From Ridgeia piscesae (taxonomy: Eukaryota > Annelida > Polychaeta > Sabellida > Siboglinidae), in NCBI GenBank assembly GCA_025642075.2, contig JAODUO010000058.1, positions 342,501 through 406,500 of the forward strand: DNA of 64,000 nucleotides, written 5' to 3'. The position numbers were made by a program, and so were the translations under genes. This document shows positions 54,856-64,000 of the stretch, piece after piece. The notes under the pieces are model-generated. The model made no database searches. It was not told the origin of the DNA and saw only the letters and a program-made list of their open reading frames with translations. How positions within the stretch are numbered: the first letter of the stretch is position 1; each line of letters opens with the position of its first letter.

Positions 54856-57800
54856 TATTTCATGTATGTTATAATGCTTTTTTACTTGTTTTACTTCTTA
54901 GTATTTTATTTATTTATCTTTATTTATTGTCAACCATTTTAACGTATCCTTTATAAACATGTCATCACATGTTGCATGAATGTTATAAATGATGTGTGAA
55001 TGGCTAGGCCACAGAAAATACTGAAAACTAAGTATGTCATCGAGTGAAAATCAAATTATCAATCAATATAATAATAAAATTGATAATTTTATTTTCACTT
55101 GGTGACATACTTAGTTTTCACTATATATACAATTCATAAGTGATGTGTGTAATTTCAGGTAATCTGCAGAAAGTGTTCCCACAGGTGAAAGATCACCGAT
55201 CTGTTGTGTTTTCCCTCATTCAGGATTACCTGAAAGGTGAGTCAGTGTCTTTGTCTTTGCTAATGCAACACATTTGCTATAAAAGCAACATTAAAAATAC
55301 ATATAATTATGTAGCTGTCATTTCCTGAAGGAGCAGTTCAAATTTAGTTTTCTACATTACAAATTCGAATAACGTTGATAGTCATTGTTTGGAATGGAAA
55401 TTGTGCTAACATGTGCAGTCATTTATGCCGTTAGATGCTTAATGTTTTGCAAAAATGTCGAGAATTAGTTGGCTGAAGTTGCATTCATCTAGCATGACAT
55501 CAGCTGAAGCTAGAAGTCAGTTACTATAGCAACGGTGAAGTTGACCTTTGTCCACTTTGCTTTTAGCCGTGTGTCAGATCTACAGTGAGCAGAGAGCCAT
55601 ACGAGTGAAGAGAGTGGTCGACAGGAAGAGACTGTGAGTGCACACGTTATATGCATGTTTGAATGTGTACACATGTTACATGCATGTTTGAATGTGTACA
55701 CATGCATGTCAATCATCATGTCATTTCTCAAAGGGACAACCTTAGAATTTGTTTTGATTAACCATTTCAGTGCTACTGCCCTTAGATACATTGAACCCAA
55801 GCTACTTGACATGAAAATCGACTGCATCACTTCAACTCATGATTTCAGCTGCAATAATTCATTTTATCAATAGGATTGTCATATATTTATTATGAACGTT
55901 GAATACCTAACAAGTAGTATAGTTAGGGTATATTTTAATTTTATAATTGTAAACCTGACAAGTATGTCATTCACAATTAACCTAATGTCTGAATATACTG
56001 CCGTTGTTAGCTGCAAATTTGGTTCCGTTAGTAATTTACAAAGTCTATTATCACACGAATTATTTACTTATTGTGATCATCACTGGTTATACCCGACAAA
56101 TTACATCAATAATATTATAAAAACAACCCATCGAAGTAAGTTGTTAGTTATTACTTGGTAAATTGCCATCAATGACATAAGCAATGTCATCCGCTATTAC
56201 TATGATCAAAATATTTTTCGATCAGTTACACAAAAATGATGAAATCTTGAACATTTCAACAGGGTGATAATCCATGATTAGCACCATAGCAGCCTAAAGG
56301 CATCAGCCTAAAACACTGTACAGAGCATGTGCCTCCAGATAGTGGATAATTGTGTGTAAAAACGATTTGAATAGCAGACATTGTCAAGGCCACAATAAGG
56401 GTCTGTTATATTCAAGACTCACTCACTGTGTGGCTTCAAGGGTAGGGTGCATATCATACTGAAATGGGTAAAATAATGTAAAAAGTACATTCTGTTAGTA
56501 CACACTACACCTGCACACTACACACTACACACTGCACACTCACACTACACACTTCACACTGCACACTGCACACTGCACACTGCACACTGCACACTACACA
56601 GTACACACTACACAGTACACACTGCACACTGCACACTGCACACTGCACACTGCACACTGCACACTGCACACTGCACACTGCACACTGCACACTGCACACT
56701 GCACACTGCACACTGCACACTGCACACTGCACACTGACACTCACACTACACAGACACACACACACTCACACGCACTGCACACTCACATGCACAGTCACAT
56801 CACACTGCACACTGCACACTACACATACACACTGCACACTGCACACTGCACACTGCACACTGCACACTGCACACTGCACACTGCACATGCACACTGCACA
56901 CTGCACACTGCACACTGCACACTGCACACTGCACACTGCACACTCACACTGCACACTGCACCTGCACGTGCATCACTCACTGCACACTGCACACTCACTG
57001 TGCACTGACATACTGCACACTGACACCATTCCCCCTGACTGCTGACACTGACACCTGCACGACACTGCACACTGCAAGTCACATCTTGCACTGACATCAT
57101 CTGCACACTCACACTGCACACTCACACTGCACACTGCACACTGCACACTGCATCTGCACACTGCACACTCAGTGCACCTGCACACTGCACCTGCAATGCA
57201 CACTGCACATGACACTGCACCTTTATCATTGCTGCACACTCACTGCCCTCACCTCATGATACTCACACCCTCCCTCTGCCTGCACCACTGCACACTCACC
57301 TGCCTGCACCTGCCCCTGCCACACTCACCCTGCACACTCATCCACTGCCGCCACACTCACACTCACATCACCTGCCTGCACCACTCACACACACTGCCCT
57401 CCACCCCTCCTCTCTCCCACACCTGCACACTGCCACCACACTGCACTGCACACTGCACACTGCACTGCACACTGCACGCTGCACGCTGCACGCACGCTCA
57501 TGCACACATCATGCTGCACAGTGCACGCTGCACACTACACACTACACACTACACACTACACACTACACACTACACACTACACACTACACACTACACACTA
57601 CACACTACACATTACACACTGGTGTTCAAGGAGTCATAAGGACTCAATATGCTAAATAATAACTGAACTTTTATCATTGTTTGTTCAGTGATTTTACCGA
57701 ACCAATCATTAAAAAAATATAGCAGTTACATTTGTGTGTTAATGAAACTGTATACTAGTTTCATTAATCAGTGATTTCACCGAACCAATATTAAAAAAAT

Positions 57801-60800
57801 TATTGCAGTTAAATTTGTGTGTTAATGAAACTATAAAAAAATTAATTTAAACACTTTTAAAATAACTTCTGAATTTAATAATTTCATATGTTGTGTTGAC
57901 AATTTTTCATTTTAGTGCACGGTTGGAACCAGAGAAGAAACGCGAAGTCACAGTACGTTTGTTTCCCAGCTCAAACACACTGAGTCGGAAGGTAAAAAGA
58001 CACCTCAAGATTCAGAGAAACCAAAAGGTAATTTGTTTATTTTAAACTCAAGCTCAACACATTTTCTTATTTAATTTATTCGAATATGCTCAAGAATCTG
58101 AGTTTAGAAATGCACCATACAATAATCATTATCAGATATGCTTAACTGTGAATCATGAATCATCAACAGAGAAAGAGACCACTGAGGGCTTAGGTTGGGA
58201 ATGTGATATGAAACAAATAATTCTTTACTTTTGTCTGAAATATGGGTATTGTTTCAGATGAATTCGTATTGACAGGGAGTTGATCTCAAATTTTTGGGTG
58301 CAGAGCTACAGAAAAGCATGTTTGCCGACATTGAGCTTGTTTTTAGGATCACAGAGTTGTTGGGAAACAGATTTGCTAAGGGTCTTGTGAATGTATGAAC
58401 TTTTAGGAGATTAACCGAATCAGTTGTTGGGAAACAGATTATCTAAGGGTTTTGTGAATGTATGAACATTTAGGAGATTAACCAAATAATCTGTTGGGAA
58501 ACAGATTATCTAAGGGTCTCTTGTGAATGTATGTACATTTAGGAGATTAACCGATTATGTTGTTGGGAAACAGATTATCTAAGGGTCTTGTGAATGTGTG
58601 AACATTTAGGAGATTAACCGAATATGTTGTTGGGAAACAGATTATCTAAGGGTCTCTTGTGAATGTATGTACATTAGGAGATTAACCGAATATGTTGTTG
58701 GAAACAGATTTTTAAAGGTCTTGTGATGTGAACATTTAGGAGATAACGAATATGTTGGGAAACAGATTATCTAAGGTCTTGTAAATGTGTAACATTGGAG
58801 ATTAACCGAATAAGTTGTTGGGAAACAGTTATCTAAAGGTCTTGTATGTGTGAACATTTAGGAATTAACCAAATAAGTTGTTGGGAAACAGATTAACTAA
58901 AGGTCTTGTGAATGTGTGAACTTTTTAGGAGATTAACCGAATAAGTTGTTGGGAAACAGATTATCTAAAGGTCTTGTGAATGTGTGAACATTTAGGAGAT
59001 TAACCGAATAAGTTGTTGGGAAACAGATTATCTAAAGGTCTTGTGAATGTGTGAACATTTAGGAGATTAACCGAATAAGTTGTTGGGAAACAGATTATCT
59101 AAAGGTCTTGTGAATGTGTGAACATTTAGGAGATTAACCGAATAAGTTGTTGGGAAACAGATTATCTAAAGGTCTTGTGAATGTGTGAACATTTAGGAGA
59201 TTAACCGAATAAGTTGTTGGGAAACAGATTATCTAAAGGTCATGTGAATGTGTGAACATTTAGGAGATTAACCGAATAAGTTGTTGGGAAACAGATTATC
59301 TAAAGGTCATGTGAATGTGTGAACATTTAGGAGATTAACCGAATAAGTTGTTGGGAAACAGATTATCTAAAGGTCTTGTGAATGTGTGATCCAAATAAAT
59401 TGGTTATTGCATAGAAAGACTATGGTATGTAATAGTAGCTGAATTGAATTTGATGATGATGATGTTGGCTAGATGATGTGAAGCCACGACCTTTGACCTC
59501 TGTGTCCCTCCCGGAGGTGTCGGAGAAGGTGGAGCAGGAGGAAGATTTTACTCCTGAAGAGCTCCAGTTGGTAGGCAAAGGCAGACGGCTTCTGTATGTC
59601 ACATGTTTAAACTTCCAGTCTCATTTTAAAGAAAAAGACAAAACGAGGAAAAATTGAAATTAATGGTGACTTTATACAACCAAGTATTAATAACTTGTTG
59701 AATATAACAGCCAGTGAAAATTCCGAAAAGAAATTGTTCAGTAATATTTTATGTGTTTAAAATTAAATAAAAAGTTTTCATATCCAAAATAACGATCCTT
59801 CTTTTTACCTGTAGAGGCTTTCATCTGACGTTACACGTTGACTTCTGTAACGTCGAATGAAAGCCTCTACAGGTAAAAAGAAGGATCTTGATTTTGGATA
59901 TGAAAAATGAAAACGTTTGATTTGGAAAAGAATTGTCCTGGGAAATGTTCGGTAATAATAGTAGTGTTTTAGATTGTTATGTTGTTATTGTTGTATTGTC
60001 TCCAGTAATAATAGAAGTGTTTTAGATTGTTATGTTGTTATTGTTGTATTGTCTCCAGTAATAATAGTAGTGTTTTAGATTGTTATGTTGTTATTGTTGT
60101 ATTGTCTCCAGTAATAATAGAAGTGTTTTAGATTGTTATGTTGTTATTGTTGTATTGTCTCCAGTAACGTTTTTGCTAATGTATTTACAAATAATTTTAC
60201 AGATGAATTGCATTTTCAGTTTGAGCAGGAAAATCAGCAGCTGCTTCAAGAAATGAATAACATGGTCGATGAAGTGAGGTGGGTAGTCATCTCAGTTTTT
60301 GTAATTAATTCACTCTACATTGCTCCAGTTCACTCAGGTGTATGAGTGAGTACCTGGCTACAGAAAGTGGTGGATATTTGAACATGACTAATTCACACAG
60401 TTTAATTAAAGTGTATTGTAGTATAATTTAACTTTCTTTGGAGCTTAATTGTCGAAGATGAGTACGACGTTTCGACCCGTTAGCTACGGGCCTTGTTCAC
60501 GTGTGTTGCTTCAGATTTCGCCGGGATAAAGTAAGTTACATTATACTACAATAAACCATTCTTGGAGGCATGAACAATATATTCAATATAACTATAGTGT
60601 AGCTATTAAAAGAGAAATTGAGAAGGTGTTTGATTAATTGAACATGTCTGTCAGGAGGAAAATGTAATGTGTCTTAATCAGTTAAAAGGATCAGATTCTG
60701 TGCTGTATAAAAACTTACTTTTTTACTTTTAGTTCTTCTTTCTGTGCTTTCTTCACTGTTAATGTTGGTCAAATGTGCTACTTAATATTGTACTTAAATT

Positions 60801-63376
60801 ACGTGCAGTTCTGTGTATTGTGCTCATGAACCATGGCTCGTGTTTATGTGTGCTTTGGTAGCAGTGTAGAGACAATGAGAGCGGTGTAGTAGCACAAGTG
60901 AGAAAGTAAGTTATCTGATAGTACATGAGATAAAAACGCAAAACATTTATACAAATTATGTTGGTAATTAAAATGAAAGTTATTTATATTGATATACATT
61001 TATGAGTAATGAAAATGAAAGTTATTTATATATTTATGAGTAATGAAAATGAAAGTTATTTATATTTATATACATTTTTTATGAGTTATGAAAATGAAAG
61101 TTATTAATATTGATATACATTTATGAGTAATGAAAATTTAAGTTATTTATATTGATATACATTTATGCGTACCAGGTAATGAAAATTAAAGTTATATTGA
61201 TATACATTTATGAGTAATGAAAATAAAAAGTTATTTATAATTTTTATTGTTATTACAGTTGTTAATAATTAACGTGAAATTAGTTTATGTTAGTGATAGT
61301 AACAAATAATGAAAATGAAATTTATGTATATATTTCAGAACACATCTGACCAAATGTTCCGATAATATTAATACCTACATTAAAAATAATAGTTTACGAG
61401 CAGTTTGAGATTTTGGACCATCTCTGCCAGAGGGTAATTTTGTTGTTGTACAGCAATAATTAAAGAATTTATATACAATTTGTTGCACATGGAAAATGTA
61501 CATTAAATATTTTTGAAACAACAGTTCTCCTTTCTTTAGACGTGATAAGATGGTGTGTTCATGTTTATACAATTTGACCATTAATCTGTCAAAGAGAAAT
61601 TCCTCAGATAGTTCCAGTGTTGCTTTGCACTCGTGTAACCTCCGTGAACTTGTGGGGCTCCCTGTACACTGCAAGGAACTGCTCTTAAGTTTTTATCATC
61701 TGTAAACATTTTAAACGAATGCCACAGTTTGGAATTGTCGATTCGCCACAGCTGCTGCTGTCGTAAATCTGCCAGGACTGCTGTAAAATGAGACACGTCG
61801 ATTAGACACAAAGTGACCCCACTCTGAGTAATAAGTACACTTGTGGGGGAGGGATGGAAATATGTAGAGCGCATAAGCACGTCATATATGACAGGAATGT
61901 GTCACATTGATGTATTCGACCTACAGCTGCCAGGAGGTAAATATCAAGAACGTTATCGTGTTAAATGTTAATGGCCTGCAGATTGCGCAATCACGACTTC
62001 ATGCACAGGATTGGATTTGTTTTATGACTTCAGGGAATATATTTATCACGATGTCCCCTGGACTAACGTACACTTCAGTTGTGATATTTCCTGAAATTCC
62101 ACATTGATTTTGCACGATGTTTGCATCAGGGGAAGTTGTAGGTTAAACTATTAATGTGACACACTCTTCCAATATATGAAACGGTAAATATTTCACAAAA
62201 TGAATAAAAAGTTGAATTGAGTAAGTGCTATAGATTAACATTAATTTAATGGTATAACTTGTTTACTGTAAATGTGACAAACCATTTTGTGTTTCTACAG
62301 GCAAGTCGAAGGCAAAGTCGTAGAAATAGCTCGGCTACAAGAAATCATTGCAGACAAGGTCTTGGAACAGGTAAATGTAACATTTTAATGAGCATCATAT
62401 TTAAAAAAGGAGGATTTTTTTAATTCACACTACATGTATTGTGAAAATATTGTTTAAGCAGAAAAGAATTAAGAGTTGAAACCAATACATTAATATAGTT
62501 TTTGTTTTGTTTTTTATAAACATAATTGTCAAAATATAAATTAAAAGTAAATGTGGCTCAAATTACTCTAAACAACTGTTGCTAAGCAACATACACAAGG
62601 AAACTCTCTCATCTGTCATTTTTTTATTATTAATTTTTTTATTGGGTTTATATGGGTCAAAATTATGAATATATAAAAGAATATAGAGAATAGAAGATTA
62701 GCAAATTACCTTGTTTTCTTTTATAATTCATAATTCTGACAGGACATACAGACTGTTGGAATTATGACTACATGAAAGAATGACAATGAAAATACATTAG
62801 AGAGTTACTTATTGAAAAACAAAATCCTGTTTTCACCATGTATTACCTGTCGGCTGCCAGGAACCTGAGATTGACCGTATCGCTCATGTGGTGGTTGGCA
62901 CAACAGAAAACATCAAAGAGGGAAATGAAGAAATCAGAGAGGTAAATCATTGTATTTAATTTTCAGGAATCACATCTTATATTTTGAAAAAAACATTTAC
63001 AAACACTGTGTATGAGTGAGTATGTGTAATTGTGTATGCAAAAATTGTTGATATGGAAACTTAATTTTTTTATATAACAACAAATATATTTTATGAAATC
63101 CCACCACCTGTGCTGCCTGTTCATACCATTAGAATGATTTCGCATGTTTCTTAACTTTGATATTTGGTAAAGAGCTGGTGCACATTTCAAATGTTTTATC
63201 TGTCATCCAGTGACATTTGTGGCCCTAATTATGACATTTCTTGTGCTGGCTTCAAACGTTTCTCACGATTTGTTTTCCAGGCAATGAAGAACAATGCCAG
63301 CTTCCGTGTGTGGATTCTCTTCTTCCTCATTGTGTGTTCCTTCACCCTCCTCTTCCTCGACTGGTACAACCCTTGA
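52622..63376 (+). CDS. STX18: STX18 orthologue, syntaxin-18 (exon 6 one base short)
   Basis: Exons: 52622-52768, 53300-53367, 53781-53896, 55159-55236, 55567-55633, 57916-58027, 59473-59570, 60220-60278, 62301-62370, 62861-62941, 63281-63376. Syntaxin-18 is the Qa-SNARE of the ER for Golgi-to-ER retrograde fusion. Family runs: [75 protein letters not shown] motif across exons 8-10 ([58 protein letters not shown]); C-terminal anchor [20 protein letters not shown], then NP and stop. Exon 6 is 112 nt where 113 would join its neighbours in frame: entry frame LARLEPEKK matches the family, exit frame [20 protein letters not shown] matches the family and exon 7, so a base is missing near 57938-57942. 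Counting it, 330 residues (human 335). Confidence 0.94.
52850..53045 (-). mobile_element. Retrotransposon C-terminal scrap related to 34655-35794
   Basis: The minus-strand reading [10 protein letters not shown], then [20 protein letters not shown], parallels KTILQGTVQGG...KKRWEDNIPER of the larger element, but with a stop and diverged end. In STX18 intron 1, opposite to the gene. Confidence 0.65.
54645..54846. repeat. Two (TA)n microsatellites
   Basis: TA runs at about 54645-54682 and 54810-54846 in STX18 intron 3. Confidence 0.9.
55022..55120. repeat. Long hairpin, 42-bp arms
   Basis: Arms 55022-55063 (TGAAAACTAAGTATGTCATC ...) and 55079-55120 are reverse complements with 3 mismatches, loop 15 nt. 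It ends 38 nt before STX18 exon 4 (55159). Confidence 0.92.
56508..57615. repeat. (CACACTG)n / (CACACTA)n heptamer satellite
   Basis: About 1.1 kb of 7-bp units, pure CACACTG in the middle, CACACTA at both ends, degenerate at about 56950-57480. Fills much of STX18 intron 5. Cys-Ser-Val-Gln type ORFs are artefacts. Confidence 0.95.
57686..57835. repeat. Direct duplication, two copies 83 bp apart
   Basis: Copies start at 57686 and 57769 (CAGTGATTT(T/C)ACCGAACCAAT) and share about 65 bp with small differences; a palindromic AATGAAACTG/CAGTTTCATT-like join lies between. In STX18 intron 5, just before exon 6. Confidence 0.85.
58340..59392. repeat. 67-bp minisatellite, about 16 copies
   Basis: Unit starts AACATTTAGGAGATTAACCG and ends with a TTGTGAATGTGTG-type tail; period 67 bp (58987 to 59054). 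Copies at about 58690-58870 contain many single-base losses while the others are nearly identical. In STX18 intron 6. Confidence 0.93.
59775..59906. repeat. Long hairpin, 60-bp arms
   Basis: Arms 59775-59834 (TTTTCATATCCAAAATAACG ...) and 59847-59906 are reverse complements with 4 mismatches of 60, loop 12 nt. In STX18 intron 7. A foldback transposon or young MITE are possible sources. Confidence 0.93.
59952..60166. repeat. 53-bp tandem repeat, four copies
   Basis: Units start TTTTAGATTGTTATGTTGTT and contain TTGTCTCCAGTAATAATAG; period 53 (59967 to 60020). Each unit has an acceptor-like CTCCAG. In STX18 intron 7, ending about 55 bp before exon 8. Confidence 0.9.
60303..60378 (+). mobile_element. 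SINE body fragment
   Basis: CTCTACATTGCTCCAGTTCA ... ACCTGGCTACAG ... GTGGTGGATATTTG matches the body of the copy at 17846-18050. Head absent. In STX18 intron 8. Confidence 0.6.
60960..61240. repeat. AT-rich irregular tandem repeat
   Basis: About seven copies of TAATGAAAATGAAAGTTATT followed by TATATTGATATACATTTATGAG-type sequence, 25-50 bp units with deletions. In STX18 intron 8. Confidence 0.85.
61375..62130 (-). pseudogene. Decayed unidentified coding relic inside STX18 intron 8
   Basis: Minus-strand readings look protein-like over about 700 bp but in shifting frames: [20 protein letters not shown] and [11 protein letters not shown] (about 62110-62010), then [36 protein letters not shown] and [14 protein letters not shown] (61850-61690), then [20 protein letters not shown] and [20 protein letters not shown] (61650-61500). 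I do not recognise the family. It may be a retrocopy, a transposon gene or exons of a nested gene. Confidence 0.4.
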
Positions 63377-64000
63377 GCCATCCTCACACACCAGGGGGCG
63401 CTGCTGTTTACATCAGTACCCACAGACATATCTCTATGTCAGACTGTGGAAGTCTGGTTCAGGCTGTCATCTTGTCACCATTCAAGTTCGGCTAATTTGG
63501 ATTTCGGCCAATCACAGTTGATGTTACATATGATATTCGGGTAGTGGAAATAACACTAAAAAGTGCACCATAGCTCATAAATAACATCACAGGCTCATTG
63601 GAGTTGCCCTTTGATATGGAGTGAAGGCTTTTGCATGGTTCCCATGGTAACGATCACAAATGGTGAAGACAATGACTATGTTGAAGTATGACAGATTCAG
63701 TAAATGTTCACGCATTGCATAGTATATCTACTTGTCAATTACCAATCCTGGATTTTGAGAAAGTGTTAAGCCACATGCGTTACAAGCCAACAGAACTGTT
63801 GTGTCATATTGGTGTAATACTGCTTTGATTGGTGGCCCACCATGGAGAAATCAGACTCCAATGGATGGTGTTTCCAAAGTAATATGGAATTGTGTTACTA
63901 TCAGGGAGGATTACAGGGCTGAAATATATGTTGACATGTCACAAAAATAACTAATTCACTATCTTTTTGATGATAAATGTTCCTTGTGTACAGATGTGAC
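63377..64000 (+). other. STX18 3' UTR / flank
   Basis: 624 bp after the STX18 stop without another gene. I see no canonical AATAAA before the window edge, so the transcript end probably lies to the right. Confidence 0.5.

Noticed and set aside
56505..57639. Cys/Val/Gln-rich and His/Thr/Leu-rich ORFs
   Set aside because: Period-7 repeat DNA with no stops in some frames; not proteins.
57949..57965. A 17-nt intron (GTACGT...CCCAG) in STX18 exon 6 that would restore frame
   Set aside because: Its ends look like splice sites and removal fixes the frame, but 17 nt is far below functional intron size in animals; a missing base is simpler.

Overview
The window is animal nuclear DNA: six spliced protein-coding genes with GT-AG introns, long introns crowded with microsatellites, minisatellites, tRNA-type SINEs and dead non-LTR retrotransposons. 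The orthologues are general metazoan genes. Repeat style and divergence from vertebrate proteins suggest an invertebrate, plausibly a lophotrochozoan such as a mollusc; the species cannot be named from sequence alone. No tRNA, rRNA, CRISPR or prokaryotic operon was found.

Layout: (1) EDRF1, minus strand, 1-13507, first ten coding exons with the 3' part off the left edge. (2) PRADC1, plus, 13645-21032, complete, head to head with EDRF1 across only 137 bp. (3) KCMF1, minus, 26268-33666, complete, convergent with PRADC1, with a probable GC-AG first intron. (4) QDPR, plus, 37283-42557, complete, divergent from KCMF1; the space between them holds a truncated retrotransposon and about 1.2 kb of three different simple-sequence blocks. 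(5) TM2D2, minus, 47186-51324, complete, convergent with QDPR. (6) STX18, plus, 52622-63376, complete in extent, but exon 6 is one base short of an open frame. The genes form three divergent pairs. They do not share a pathway: transcription regulation (EDRF1), secreted glycoprotein (PRADC1), ubiquitin ligase (KCMF1), tetrahydrobiopterin recycling (QDPR), TM2 membrane protein (TM2D2), ER SNARE (STX18).

All gene models were built by hand from splice sites, reading phase and remembered family sequences; five of six close perfectly in phase from ATG to stop. The strongest unusual signal is that two minisatellites, perhaps three, are amplified copies of exon edges: one spreads the 3' splice site of EDRF1 exon 5 through about 2.4 kb of the preceding intron, and one spreads the last codons and stop of TM2D2 into its 3' flank. 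Other points of note are two near-perfect long hairpins in STX18 introns, a triplex/Z-DNA-prone block upstream of QDPR, UG/CA repeats just upstream of splice acceptors, and unidentified decayed coding relics in EDRF1 intron 2 and STX18 intron 8.
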